The notes: generated by a model not told the origin, from the letters alone. A stretch of DNA of 64,000 nucleotides from Actinomadura spongiicola (GCF_003432485.1 NZ_QVNQ01000005.1:496001-560000), one strand, 5' to 3'; shown: positions 17,700 to 26,651, counted from the stretch's first letter. Translations and numbers: made by a program.

Positions 17700-18987
17700 T
17701 CTGCTCGCCGCCGTGTTGCGGCGCGTCACCCCGGAGCGGCTGCGGGCGGCGGCGGTCGGCGTCACCTCGATTCCGAGCCCCACCGGCCGGGAGGGCCCGC
17801 TGGCCGGCTGGCTGGCGGAGGAGCTGCGCGCGTCCGGGATCGACGGGCGGGTGCAGTCCATCGACGCCGAGCAGGCCAACGCGGTCGGCCGGGTCCGCGG
17901 TGCCCGCACCGGCCCGGACCTGATGCTCTACGCCCCGATCGACACGCTGACCACGGGCGATCCGGCGGAGGACGTCCCGTGGATCGGCCCGCGGCTGCGT
18001 CCGGACATGCTGCCGGACGCGGAGACCGACGGCGACCTCGTGCGCGGTCTCGGCGCGGGCAACCCGAAGGGGCACGCGGCGTGCGTGCTGGTGACCGGGC
18101 AGGCGTACGCCGAGGCGGTCGCCGAGCTCGGGATCGCGCCCGCCGGGGACCTGGTGCTGGCGTTCGGCGCGGGCGGAATGCCGACCAACGCGATCGGCGC
18201 GGGCCGGGCGAACACCGGGCACGGGGTCGGCGCGTCCTTCCTCCTCGAACGCGGCTGGTACGCCGACCACGCGATCATCGCCAAGCCCGGTGACTTCGTC
18301 GCCCACGACGAGGTCGGGCTGTGCTGGTTCGAGATCGTCGTGCACGGCGTGCACACCTACGCGGGCAGCCGGCACCGGCTGCCGTACGCCAACCCGATCG
18401 TCTCGGCGGCGGAGGTGGCCGTCCGGCTGGAGCGGTGGCTCGCCGGGTTCCCGGCCCGGCACCGGACGGCGACGGCCGCGCCGCAGGGCGTGATCGGGTC
18501 CGTCGCAGGCGGCTGGGAGCGGATGCCCGCGGTCACCCCGGCGGCCTGCCGGCTGCGGTTGGACGTCCGGCTCGCGCCCGGGGAACGGCCGCTCGACGTC
18601 CGCCGGGAGCTTTCGGCGTTCCTGGACGAGGTCGCCGACGCGACGGGCGTCGACCTCGACTGCGAGCTGGTCGCCCACATCCCGGGATCGACCACCGACC
18701 CCGAATCGTGGGTGATCAAGGAGGCGATCCGGGCCTGGGAGGCCGCCTCGGGCCGTCCGCACCGGGCGATCCCGGACAACAGCGGAGCCACCGACGCCAA
18801 CATCCTGCGCGGCCGTGGTGTGCCGACGGCCCGGGTCGGGATGCCGAAGGTCGTGCCCGCGGACGGCACGGCCGACTTCGCCCAAGGAATGAACACGGTC
18901 TCCGTGACGGCGATGCGCCGACTGTCCGAGGTGCTCGCCCGGGTCGCGGTGGCCAACGCGCTGGGTGCGGAGAAGGGGGAAGAGTGA
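17692..18987 (+). CDS. M20-fold hydrolase-like protein lacking the metal ligands
   Basis: This 431-residue protein has the length and domain order of M20 (ArgE/DapE/ACY1) amidohydrolases: catalytic domain, inserted lid beginning near AHDEVGLCWFEIVVHG, and a C-terminal SGATDANILRGRGVPTA segment. The metal site is missing. The first His position is Pro82 (APIDT, Asp84 kept), the bridging Asp is Asn124 (GAGNPKG), the Glu-Glu pair is Ala-Gly near 160, and the terminal His is absent. It probably binds or cleaves an amide or ester without zinc, or is non-catalytic. It starts at a GTG inside the dioxygenase end. No function is assigned. Confidence 0.75.
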   Translation: MTDLLAAVLRRVTPERLRAAAVGVTSIPSPTGREGPLAGWLAEELRASGIDGRVQSIDAEQANAVGRVRGARTGPDLMLYAPIDTLTTGDPAEDVPWIGPRLRPDMLPDAETDGDLVRGLGAGNPKGHAACVLVTGQAYAEAVAELGIAPAGDLVLAFGAGGMPTNAIGAGRANTGHGVGASFLLERGWYADHAIIAKPGDFVAHDEVGLCWFEIVVHGVHTYAGSRHRLPYANPIVSAAEVAVRLERWLAGFPARHRTATAAPQGVIGSVAGGWERMPAVTPAACRLRLDVRLAPGERPLDVRRELSAFLDEVADATGVDLDCELVAHIPGSTTDPESWVIKEAIRAWEAASGRPHRAIPDNSGATDANILRGRGVPTARVGMPKVVPADGTADFAQGMNTVSVTAMRRLSEVLARVAVANALGAEKGEE

Positions 18988-19856
18988 TGACACGAGCGCC
19001 CGAGGGGACGTACGTCGACGCCGGCGGCGTCCGGTACCACTACCTGGAGATGGGCTCGGGGCCCGACACCGTCCTGCTGCACGGGGGCGGCCCCGGCTGC
19101 ACCGGGTGGAGCGACTTCCGGCAGGTCGCGCCGCTGTTCGCCGCCGACCGCCGGGTCGTGATCCCCGACATCCTGCAGTACGGCAGGTCGGAGAAGTGCC
19201 GGATCACCGGCCCGATGTGGGACTTCCACGCGGCGAAGACCGTCGCGCTGCTCGACGCGCTGGACGTCGACCGCGCCGACTTCGTGTGCAACTCGTGGGG
19301 CGGGACGATCGCGCTGAACCTCGCCGCCGGGGATCCCGAGCGGGTCAGGTCGCTGGTGATCACCGGCAGCATGCCGGTGTTCTACGGTCCGCTCGCGCCG
19401 CTCCCCGAAGGCGGTCGGCGCGGACGCAACGCCCGGGACGTCTACTACGGCGGCGAGGGCCCCACCCGGGAGAAGATGCGGGACCTGATCACCCGCCTGG
19501 AGTGGTACGACGGGTCGCGGCTGCCCGAGGAGACCCTCGACCTGCGGTACGAGCAGAGCCTCGACGCGGAGGAACGGGCGCTCGCGGCGATGTCGGACTC
19601 CCCGCGCGGCGACTGGCAGGACCTCACCGCCGAACTCGGCCGGATCCTGGCGCCGACGCTTTTCCTGTGGGGGCGGGAGGACGCCTTCCTCACCCCCGAC
19701 TACCCGATGATGCTCGCCCGGATGGTGCCCCGAGGGAACCTGCACGTGATGGACCACGTGTCCCACCACCCGCAGGAGGAGCGACCCGAGCGCTACCACG
19801 CCGTCGTCGCGGCCTTCCTCGCGGACGTCGCCCGCCAGGAAGCCGAACAGGAGTGA
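18987..19856 (+). CDS. alpha/beta hydrolase, meta-cleavage product hydrolase-like (1)
   Basis: This 289-residue MhpC/BphD-type hydrolase has an HGGGPG oxyanion loop, nucleophile Ser103 in CNSWGG (Cys replaces the usual Gly before Asn-Ser), an Asp in GREDAF and a His in the HVSHHPQEERPERY tail. In this family the enzyme splits the C-C bond of ring-opened dienoates. It follows the extradiol dioxygenase and the M20-like gene with overlapping TGATG. A second paralogue lies 150 bases downstream. Confidence 0.85.
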   Translation: MTRAPEGTYVDAGGVRYHYLEMGSGPDTVLLHGGGPGCTGWSDFRQVAPLFAADRRVVIPDILQYGRSEKCRITGPMWDFHAAKTVALLDALDVDRADFVCNSWGGTIALNLAAGDPERVRSLVITGSMPVFYGPLAPLPEGGRRGRNARDVYYGGEGPTREKMRDLITRLEWYDGSRLPEETLDLRYEQSLDAEERALAAMSDSPRGDWQDLTAELGRILAPTLFLWGREDAFLTPDYPMMLARMVPRGNLHVMDHVSHHPQEERPERYHAVVAAFLADVARQEAEQE

Positions 19857-19858
19857 CC

Positions 19859-19975
19859 ATGAGATCCGTCCTCTTCACGCTCGTCGCGGTCCTGATCGCG
19901 GGCCTCGTCGTGGGCCTGGCCTGGTGGGCCGTCCGCCGCGGCGGCACCCAGGTGCACCGCATCAACCAACCCTGA
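19859..19975 (+). CDS. 38-residue single-span membrane peptide
   Basis: A short frame starts 2 bases after the hydrolase stop and encodes one hydrophobic segment (about residues 4-24, SVLFTLVAVLIAGLVVGLAW) followed by a basic tail (RRGG). The GAG-rich end of the upstream gene supplies a possible ribosome-binding site. Its place inside the operon suggests that it is translated. It could anchor or stabilise a membrane-associated oxygenase or transporter, but no family is recognised. Confidence 0.5.
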   Translation: MRSVLFTLVAVLIAGLVVGLAWWAVRRGGTQVHRINQP

Positions 19976-20003
19976 AACCGTTCCGCCGAAGATTGGTCGT
20001 GCC

Positions 20004-20873
20004 ATGTCCATGTCCATGCCCGCGTCCATCTGGACCGAACTGTCGCCGATTCCGTTCACCGTCTCCTATGTCGACGCGGCGGGGGTCCGCACCCGGTCGT
20101 TGCAGGCCGGTTCCGGGGAGCCGGTGGTGTTCCTGCACGGCACGAGCGGCCACCTGGAGGCGTTCACCCGCAACATCGCCGCGCACGCCGAGCGGTACCG
20201 GGTCCACGCCATCGACATGCTCGGGCACGGTTACACCGGCAAGCCCGACCACCCGTACGAGATCCCCCGGTACGTCGAGCACCTTCTCGGCTACCTCGAC
20301 GCCGTCGGCGCCGACCGCGCGCACATCGTCGGGGAGTCGCTCGGCGGCTGGGTCGGCGCCCGGACGGCCGTCGAGCACCCGGACCGCGTCGCCAGCCTCC
20401 AACTGCTCTGCGCGGGAGGCACCGTCGCGAACCCCGAGGTGATGAAGCGGATCGACGGCAGCACCCGGCAGGCCGTGGCGGTCGACGACGTCGAGCTGAC
20501 GCGGGCACGCCTGCGGCTGCTCATGGCGTCCGCCGACGACGCCACCGAGGAGCTCGTCGACGTCCGGCACCGGATCTACCACCGGCCCGACTTCGTCGCG
20601 AACATCGACAACCTGCTGTGCCTGCAGACGATGGAGGTCCGGCGGCGCAATCTGCTCACCCCCGAGCAGCTCGCCCGGATCACGGCGCCGACGCTGATCG
20701 TCTGGGGCCGGAAGAACCCCTTCGGCGACGTCCCGGAGGCGCAGGCCATGCACGAGGCGATCCCCGGTTCGCGGCTTGAGCTGTTCGACGACACCGGCCA
20801 CTGGCCGCAGCACGAGCAGGCCGCCCGCTACAACCCGCTCAGCCTCGCGTTCCTCGCCGAGGTCGCGGGCTGA
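20004..20873 (+). CDS. alpha/beta hydrolase, meta-cleavage product hydrolase-like (2)
   Basis: This 289-residue hydrolase has HGTSG, nucleophile Ser112 in GESLGG, an Asp near WGRKNPFGD and a His in DTGHWPQHEQ. The HWPQxE tail is characteristic of MhpC/BphD-like enzymes. It is only loosely similar to the hydrolase upstream, so the two may act on different steps, for example C-C cleavage and ester or amide hydrolysis. It is the last enzyme gene of the rightward operon before the IclR regulator. Confidence 0.85.
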   Translation: MSMSMPASIWTELSPIPFTVSYVDAAGVRTRSLQAGSGEPVVFLHGTSGHLEAFTRNIAAHAERYRVHAIDMLGHGYTGKPDHPYEIPRYVEHLLGYLDAVGADRAHIVGESLGGWVGARTAVEHPDRVASLQLLCAGGTVANPEVMKRIDGSTRQAVAVDDVELTRARLRLLMASADDATEELVDVRHRIYHRPDFVANIDNLLCLQTMEVRRRNLLTPEQLARITAPTLIVWGRKNPFGDVPEAQAMHEAIPGSRLELFDDTGHWPQHEQAARYNPLSLAFLAEVAG

Positions 20874-20974
20874 CCGCCACCCCGCGTCCCACTTCATGAC
20901 CGGGCGGCCATTGTCGGTCCGCTGACCGGACTCCGCCCGTTGACAGTGCGTTTTGCCAGGTGAACCATCGTTCA

Positions 20975-21742
20975 ATGGACGCCGTGTTGGAGCCCACCAC
21001 CGAAACCGCGAGCGTGCTGGGCAAGGTCCAGCTCATCCTCGAAGCCTTCGGCCTCGACGACGAGGAGCTCGGCCTGTCCGAGCTGACGCGCCGGACTGGC
21101 CTGGCCAAGGCGTCCGTGCACCGGCTCAGTCAGGAGCTGGTGCGCTGGGGTCTGCTGGAGCGGCGGCACGGCAAGTACCGCCTGGGCATGCGGTTGTTCG
21201 AGATCGGGCAGCGGGTCCCGCGGCAGCGCATCCTGCGGGACCTCGCCCGGCCGTTCATGGAGGATCTGCTCCGGGCCACCGGCGAGACCGTCCATCTCGC
21301 CGTCGTCGACGGGCTGGAGGTCCTGTACCTGGAGAAGGTCTCCGGGCACCGGCGGGTCGGCCGCCCCTCCCGGGTCGCCGGGCGCATGCCGCTGCACTGC
21401 ACCGCCACCGGCAAGGCCCTGCTGGCGTTCGGGCCGCGCAGCCTCCTCGACGAGGTCGTGGCCGCGCCGCTCGCCCGCACGACCCCGCGCACGACGATCG
21501 CGCCCGGCCTGCTGGAGCAGGAGTTGAGGCGCGCCCGCGAACTCGGGTACGCGGTCGAGTACGAGCAGGCCCGCATCGGCTACATGAGCGTCGCCATCCC
21601 CCTCGCCGGCGCCACCGGCGCGACGGTCGCCGCCCTGTCGGTCACCGGCCCGGTCGCCCCCGGCAGGGCCGAGCGCTTCGCGAACCTGCTGAACACGGCG
21701 GGACGCGGGGTGACCAAGCTGCTCAGCGTCCGGGACGTGTGA
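20975..21742 (+). CDS. IclR-family transcriptional regulator
   Basis: This roughly 255-residue regulator has an N-terminal winged helix (about 10-75, LSELTRRTGLAKASVHRLSQ) and a C-terminal effector-binding domain (RMPLHCTATGKALLAF). IclR proteins commonly control aromatic-acid catabolic operons and bind pathway intermediates. The ATG at 20975 is taken; a GTG at 20960 is the alternative and neither has a strong ribosome-binding site. It ends at a bidirectional terminator and is the likely local regulator of the Rieske/extradiol operon. Confidence 0.88.
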   Translation: MDAVLEPTTETASVLGKVQLILEAFGLDDEELGLSELTRRTGLAKASVHRLSQELVRWGLLERRHGKYRLGMRLFEIGQRVPRQRILRDLARPFMEDLLRATGETVHLAVVDGLEVLYLEKVSGHRRVGRPSRVAGRMPLHCTATGKALLAFGPRSLLDEVVAAPLARTTPRTTIAPGLLEQELRRARELGYAVEYEQARIGYMSVAIPLAGATGATVAALSVTGPVAPGRAERFANLLNTAGRGVTKLLSVRDV

Positions 21743-21762
21743 CCCCACCCCGGACACCACGA

Positions 21763-21796
21763 GAACGGGCACCGGAGACATCTCCGGTGCCCGTTC
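21763..21796. terminator. bidirectional terminator, 16-bp perfect stem
   Basis: Perfect 16-bp arms (GAACGGGCACCGGAGA and its complement) are separated by CA. The hairpin sits in the 66-base gap between the convergent IclR and flavin reductase stops. A short GTTTCTC run follows on the plus strand. It is the clearest terminator of the window. Confidence 0.85.
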
Positions 21797-21808
21797 GTCG
21801 TGCGTTTC

Positions 21809-22297
21809 TCAGACGGGCGCCAGTCGACGGAACCGGCTGGTGTGGAACACCAGCGGAGGGGTCTCCGGCCTGGCGAGCAGGCCGAGGACCTCCAGCAGGA
21901 CGATCAGGTGATCGCCGGCCGGGATCTCGTCGTGGAGGCGGCAGTCCAGCCAGGCGGCGGCGTCGAGGACGAACACGCCACCGTCCGGCCTGGGCTCCCA
22001 GTCGACCCCGTCGAACCGGTCGCCCTCCTTGCGGGACAGGCGCAGGCAGACCTCGTTGTGGTTCTCGGCGAGCACGCTCAGCCCGAGCCGTGGCGCGCGC
22101 CGCAGCCTCGGCCAGGTCTCCGAGGTGTTCTGCACGCAGAGCGACACCAGCGGCGGGTCCAGGGACACCGACGTGAACGAGCTCGCCGCCATGCCCGCCG
22201 GTTCCCCGTCGACGAGGGCGCACACCGCCGTCACGCCCGACGGGAAGCACCCGAAGGTCCGGCGGAGCGCGGCGACGTCCTCCGTGGCCTGCTGCAT
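21809..22297 (-). CDS. flavin reductase (HpaC/HsaB-like)
   Basis: This roughly 162-residue flavin:NAD(P)H reductase domain has the typical TFGCFPSGVTAVCA start, GMAASSFTSVSLDPPLVSLC and a WLDCRLHDEIPAGDHLIVL core. It supplies reduced FMN/FAD to a partner monooxygenase. It sits 18 bases behind an acyl-CoA-dehydrogenase-like gene, matching two-component systems such as HsaA/HsaB. The ATG at 22297 has GGGGGTGA upstream; a GTG at 22306 is possible. Confidence 0.88.
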   Translation of the reverse strand: MQQATEDVAALRRTFGCFPSGVTAVCALVDGEPAGMAASSFTSVSLDPPLVSLCVQNTSETWPRLRRAPRLGLSVLAENHNEVCLRLSRKEGDRFDGVDWEPRPDGGVFVLDAAAWLDCRLHDEIPAGDHLIVLLEVLGLLARPETPPLVFHTSRFRRLAPV

Positions 22298-22314
22298 CTC
22301 GGTCACCCCCGCCG

Positions 22315-23553
22315 TCAGGCCCGGTCCGGCGCCGGTGCGGGAACCGGAAGAGGGGCCAGGGAGGGGGCCTGTGCCGGGTCCAGTCCCATGGTGATGAGGC
22401 CGGCCATCTCGGCGCAGGCGTAGGCGTTCGGCGGCATGATCGCGGCGGTGGTCACATCGCGCAGCATCCGCTCGTAGCCCCGGGGCCGCATCAGCGCGGT
22501 GAGGCCGCCCGCGGTGGTGCCGAGTTCGATGACCCGTCCGATCGCGTCCGCGAGCATCAGCTTCGCCTGGAGGTAGGCGTGGCAGGTGCCGAGCCCCGGC
22601 CCCTCCGTGTCCGCCTTCCACGCGGCCCGGTACATCATCAGCCGCGCGGCCTCGACGTGCGTGGAGAGGCGCCCGACCGCCGAGCTGATCGTCGGGTGGT
22701 AGCCCATCGGCTGGGCGTAGCCCTTCGCCGTGCGCGTGCCGAGTGCCTCGGTGAGCCAGCTCACCATCGCCTCGGCCAGGCCGAGGTAACAGGCCGTGTA
22801 GCCGCCCCACGTGACGGCCGCCCGCGCGACGATCCAGTTGGTGACGAAGTCGTCGATCGGCCCGAGGACGAGCTCGGCCGGGACGTGCGCGTCGGTGATG
22901 GTCACCTTGTTGCTGCGCGTCGCCCGCATCCCGAGCGTGTCCCAGACGTCCTCGACCACGATGTTCTCCGGCTGCGCGACCGGGAGCAGGAACGCGACGA
23001 CGAGTGTCGGGTCGTCGGACCAGTCGGGGCGGGCGAGCATGAACGCGTAGTCGCTCGCCTCCCAGATCGAGGCGTACATCTTCGTCCCGCTCACGCGCAG
23101 GCCGCCGTCCGGGGTGCGGGTCGCCGTCACCGTCGGCAGGAACGAGCCCGGCAGCAGGCTCGACGACGACGGCTCCGACAGCGGCGCCGAGATCAGCGCG
23201 CCGTCGTCGATCACCAGCGACGCGACGTGCTTGCGCGCCGCGGCGTCGAAGGACGGCAGCTCCCCCACCAGCCGGGTCGCCACGTAGTGCATGTTGAATC
23301 CGAGGGCGGTCGACGCGTCGCCCTGCGCGAGCTGCTCGACGGTCGCCAGCCAGGCGGTCGACCCCGCGCCGAGCCCACCGAGGTCGGTGGGAAGGCCCGC
23401 TCCGTACAGGCCCGCCGAGCGAAGCTCGGCGAAGCTCTCCGCCGGGATCAGCCGCCGCTCGTCGGCGTCGGCCGCGCCCGGCGCGAGCACGCCCGCGAGC
23501 CGCTTCCCGATCTCCGCCATCCGGCGGCTCCGCTCGTCCAGCCGAAAGTCCAT
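22315..23553 (-). CDS. acyl-CoA-dehydrogenase-fold flavoprotein, probable flavin-dependent monooxygenase
   Basis: This 412-residue protein shows the three-domain acyl-CoA dehydrogenase fold (LAQGDASTALGFNMHY, LRVSGTKMYASIW, DVWDTLGMRATRSNKV). Group D flavin monooxygenases such as HsaA and DszC share this fold. The flavin reductase directly downstream favours a two-component oxygenase over a true dehydrogenase, although either is possible from sequence. GGAGG precedes ATG 23553. Likely substrate is an aromatic or alicyclic intermediate of the surrounding catabolic cluster. Confidence 0.78.
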   Translation of the reverse strand: MDFRLDERSRRMAEIGKRLAGVLAPGAADADERRLIPAESFAELRSAGLYGAGLPTDLGGLGAGSTAWLATVEQLAQGDASTALGFNMHYVATRLVGELPSFDAAARKHVASLVIDDGALISAPLSEPSSSSLLPGSFLPTVTATRTPDGGLRVSGTKMYASIWEASDYAFMLARPDWSDDPTLVVAFLLPVAQPENIVVEDVWDTLGMRATRSNKVTITDAHVPAELVLGPIDDFVTNWIVARAAVTWGGYTACYLGLAEAMVSWLTEALGTRTAKGYAQPMGYHPTISSAVGRLSTHVEAARLMMYRAAWKADTEGPGLGTCHAYLQAKLMLADAIGRVIELGTTAGGLTALMRPRGYERMLRDVTTAAIMPPNAYACAEMAGLITMGLDPAQAPSLAPLPVPAPAPDRA

Positions 23554-23578
23554 GGTTCCTCCACGTTCGTGCGGCGCG

Positions 23579-25075
23579 TCAGTCCCACATCGGGGGACGC
23601 GCGGTGTCGAGACTGACGTTGACGACCTTCGACGCTTGGTACTCGCGGACCGTCTCCGCGGCGCCCTCCCGGCCGAAGCCGCTGGCCTTGACCCCGCCCT
23701 GCGGCTGGCCGAGGGGGGTCGCGAACCAGGTGTTGACCCAGACCATCCCGGTCTGGAGCCGCCGGGCGATGCGGTGCGCCCGCGCCAGGTCGGTCGTCCA
23801 CACGCCACCGGCGAGGCCGTACGCCACCGCGTTGGCGCGTGCGACGGCGTCGTCCTCGTCCGTCCAGCGTTCGACGGTGAGGACGGGCCCGAAGAACTCG
23901 TCGCAGGACGCGCTCGTCCTGCCGTCGGGGTCGGCGAGGACCGTCGGCCGGTAGAACGCGCCGCCGCCGAGTTCACCGTCCAGCTCCGGGACGCGGTGGC
24001 CCGCGCACACGGTCGCGCCCTCCGCGACGGCCCGGTCGACGGCCTCGGAGACCCGGTCCCGGTGGGCGACGCTGATGAGCGGGCCGAGCTGCGTCGCCGG
24101 GTCGAGCGGGTCGCCGACCCGGATCCGGTCGGCCCGCGCCGTGATCCGCTCCAGGAGTTCGTCGTGCACGTCGGCGTGCGCGAGCAGCCGGGAAGCGGCG
24201 AAGCACACCTCGCCGTTGGCCGCGAACACGCCGGTCAGCACGTCCTCGGTCAACGTGTCGAGGTCGGCGTCCGGCCCGACGACGAGCGAGCCCTTCCCGC
24301 CCAACTCCATCAGCGCGGGAGTCAGCCGGGCGCCCGCCCGACCGAGGATGGTCCGCGCGCTCTCCGTCCCGCCGGTGAAGCTGATCTTGGCGATGCGGGG
24401 GTCGGTGACCAGCGCGTCGCCCGCGGTCGCGCCGTAGCCGGTGACCACGTTGACGACGCCGGGCGGCAGCAGGTCCGCGATGGCCTCCACGAACCGGACG
24501 GTGCTCACCGACGCCAGCTCCGAGGGCTTCACCACGACCGTGTTGCCCGCCGCGAGCGCCGGCGCCAGCTTGTGGGCGACGGAGATGAGCGGCGAGTTCC
24601 ACGGCACGATCGCGGCGATCACGCCGAGCGGCTCCCGCGTGGTGTAGACGTGCGACGACTCCGGCGCCCCCTGGATCGTCTCGCCGTGGACGGCCCGCGC
24701 CATCCCCGCGAAATACCGGAAGATCTCCGCCGCGGTCGGCACGTCGATCAGCGCCGCCTCGCGGATCGCCCGCCCGTTCTCGGTGGCCAGCAGCGCCGGC
24801 CAGTCCGCCGCCGTCGCGGTCAGCCGGTCGGCGATCGCCCACAGCGCGGCCTGCCGCTCCGCCAGGGACGTCGACCGCCAGGTCTCGAACGCGGTGGCCG
24901 CGGCGGTGACCGCCTCGGCCACGACCGCGCCGTCGCAGTCGGCGACCTGCGCCCAGGTCCTCCCGGTGGCGGGTTCCACCGCCGGGAGGACCGCCGGCAC
25001 CGGCCGCGCTTGTCCGCCGACGATCGCGGGCAGGGGCCGGTCGATGGTCAGCCGACCGGTGCCGACGGCCGTCAT
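23579..25075 (-). CDS. aldehyde dehydrogenase
   Basis: This 498-residue NAD(P)-dependent aldehyde dehydrogenase has VPWNSPL, the general-base Glu in MELGGKGS, the cofactor-loop SFTGGTESAR and the catalytic Cys in NGEVCFAASR. The length is typical of the classical family. Its ATG overlaps the SnoaL-like gene stop (ATGA). It probably oxidises an aldehyde made by the hydrolases or oxygenases of the neighbourhood to the acid. The specific substrate is unknown. Confidence 0.87.
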   Translation of the reverse strand: MTAVGTGRLTIDRPLPAIVGGQARPVPAVLPAVEPATGRTWAQVADCDGAVVAEAVTAAATAFETWRSTSLAERQAALWAIADRLTATAADWPALLATENGRAIREAALIDVPTAAEIFRYFAGMARAVHGETIQGAPESSHVYTTREPLGVIAAIVPWNSPLISVAHKLAPALAAGNTVVVKPSELASVSTVRFVEAIADLLPPGVVNVVTGYGATAGDALVTDPRIAKISFTGGTESARTILGRAGARLTPALMELGGKGSLVVGPDADLDTLTEDVLTGVFAANGEVCFAASRLLAHADVHDELLERITARADRIRVGDPLDPATQLGPLISVAHRDRVSEAVDRAVAEGATVCAGHRVPELDGELGGGAFYRPTVLADPDGRTSASCDEFFGPVLTVERWTDEDDAVARANAVAYGLAGGVWTTDLARAHRIARRLQTGMVWVNTWFATPLGQPQGGVKASGFGREGAAETVREYQASKVVNVSLDTARPPMWD

Positions 25076-25470
25076 TTCTCCAGTCCGATGTGGACGGAGT
25101 GGAAGGGGTTGTCGATCAGGATGCGCCAGGTGCCGTCCGGGCGCCGCCGGAAGACGTTCGAGTCGATCGCGCTCATCTCGACCGGCTCCCCGTCCGGGCC
25201 CGTCCCCGACAGCTCCCAGCGCAGAGCGACCAGGACGATGTCGTCGGCCTCGACCCGGTGCAGCTCCTCGATCGTCAGGTGCGGCTTCAACGCGAGGAAC
25301 TCCGAGATCGCCGTGCGGAGCCGGTCCATGCCCCGCGCGGGCGCCGTGCCCGGACCCGTCTGGAACACCGTGTGCTCGTCCCAACAGGACAGCGCGGCGT
25401 CCAGATCACCGGCGTTCATCGCCTCGACGAACAGTTCGTTCAGCTCGGTGACACTGTTGTGTGATCCCAT
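25072..25470 (-). CDS. SnoaL/ketosteroid-isomerase-like (NTF2-fold) protein
   Basis: This 132-residue NTF2-fold protein (LNELFVEAMNAGDLDAALS ... WRILIDNPF) belongs to a broad superfamily of small isomerases, dehydratases and hydrolases with a conical pocket. It is the first gene of the leftward operon SnoaL-ALDH-ACAD-flavin reductase and is coupled to the dehydrogenase by ATGA. No catalytic residues can be assigned by eye. Confidence 0.8.
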   Translation of the reverse strand: MGSHNSVTELNELFVEAMNAGDLDAALSCWDEHTVFQTGPGTAPARGMDRLRTAISEFLALKPHLTIEELHRVEADDIVLVALRWELSGTGPDGEPVEMSAIDSNVFRRRPDGTWRILIDNPFHSVHIGLEK

Positions 25471-25547
25471 GCTCGGACGCTACGAGCCGGGCCTTCCCCG
25501 GCGACATCGCCCGTTCGTGGGGAGGCGCGGACCACCCGAAAGGGGGA

Positions 25548-26651
25548 TCACCGCAGCAGCAGGGCCGCCAGCTCCACCCGGGAGCGCACCCCGAGCTTCT
25601 GGTAGATCGACTTGAGGTGGTGCTTGACGGTGTTCGGGCTGATGTGCAGGCTGCCGGCGATCTCGTGGTCACGCTTCCCGGCGGCGACGAGCTCGGCGAT
25701 CGCCGCCTCGCGCTCGGTGAGGAGACGGCGCACCGCGGGGGCGAGCGCCGCCGTCCGGGACTCCGCCGACAGGATCGACACGATCAACGAGGGACGCTCG
25801 GGCAGGGGCGCCGACGTCACGGTGATGCCGGTCGCGAGCCCGTCCGCCCCGGCGTCCTTCACCGCGTCGTTCGCCGTGTCATTCGCGGCGTCGTTCGCCG
25901 GGGGGCGCACCGTCAGCCGCCGTGTCGACTCCCCGCCGTCGATCGCCGCGTCGAGGGAGGGCCACGCGCCGTCCGCCGCGTCCAGCAGCGCACGCGCGGC
26001 CCGGTTCGCGTGCCGCTCGGCCCGGTCCAGGTCGGTGACCACGATCGCCTGGCCGCTCGCCTCCAGCGCGCCCAGCCACGCCGCCCGCTCGGCGTCGATC
26101 GCCGCCACCAGGTCCGTCGCCGCGACCGCCGCCTGGAACATCCGCGCCGCCACGGTCGCCCGGCGCCGGTCGCCGTCGTCGAAGGCGGGCTCGGTCCCGT
26201 TGCGGGCGAAGTTGATCGTCCCGATGACCTCCCCGCCGCTGATCAGCGGCGCGCACATGACGTGCGCCATGTCGTAGTGCCGGAACAGCCCCTGGACGAT
26301 CGGCGCCTCCCGCCACCGGTCGGGCGGCCTCACCAGCGAGTCGTCCCAGGCCCGCCCGGCCGCCAGGGCCCCGCGCAGGACCGGATCGAGGGCCCGGCCG
26401 AACTGCTCGTAGCGATGCGCGTAGAACCGGCTGAGCCCGCGCACGGACGACGCCCGGGGACGGCCCGTCCGCCGGTCGAACAGGTAGAGGCCGTAGGCGA
26501 AGGACGGCACGTGACCGGTGACCCAGTCGAAGTAGCGCTCCTGCAACTCGTCCAGCCCACCGGCGGTGACGAGCCGCTCCAGCCCGGAACTCAGGCACTC
26601 CTCGTCGGCGGCCATCGCGTCGCCGCCGACGTCGCCGATGTCGTCGCCCAT
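25548..26651 (-). CDS. GAF-domain LuxR-family transcriptional regulator
   Basis: This 367-residue protein has an N-terminal GAF-like sensor region (about 30-190, PLISGGEVIGTINFAR), a linker and a C-terminal LuxR helix-turn-helix (about 300-365, LTEREAAIAELVAAGKRDHEIA). The linker contains a repetitive NDAANDTANDAV stretch. It lies 77 bases upstream of, and in line with, the SnoaL-ALDH-ACAD operon, so it is a candidate activator that senses a small aromatic ligand. Between it and the DAHP synthase gene is a 261-base divergent promoter region in which I see no clear operator. Confidence 0.85.
   Translation of the reverse strand: MGDDIGDVGGDAMAADEECLSSGLERLVTAGGLDELQERYFDWVTGHVPSFAYGLYLFDRRTGRPRASSVRGLSRFYAHRYEQFGRALDPVLRGALAAGRAWDDSLVRPPDRWREAPIVQGLFRHYDMAHVMCAPLISGGEVIGTINFARNGTEPAFDDGDRRRATVAARMFQAAVAATDLVAAIDAERAAWLGALEASGQAIVVTDLDRAERHANRAARALLDAADGAWPSLDAAIDGGESTRRLTVRPPANDAANDTANDAVKDAGADGLATGITVTSAPLPERPSLIVSILSAESRTAALAPAVRRLLTEREAAIAELVAAGKRDHEIAGSLHISPNTVKHHLKSIYQKLGVRSRVELAALLLR

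Noticed and set aside
25860..25910. NDAANDTANDAV repeat as a separate repeat element
   Set aside because: It is a short in-frame linker repeat within the LuxR regulator and is treated as part of that gene.
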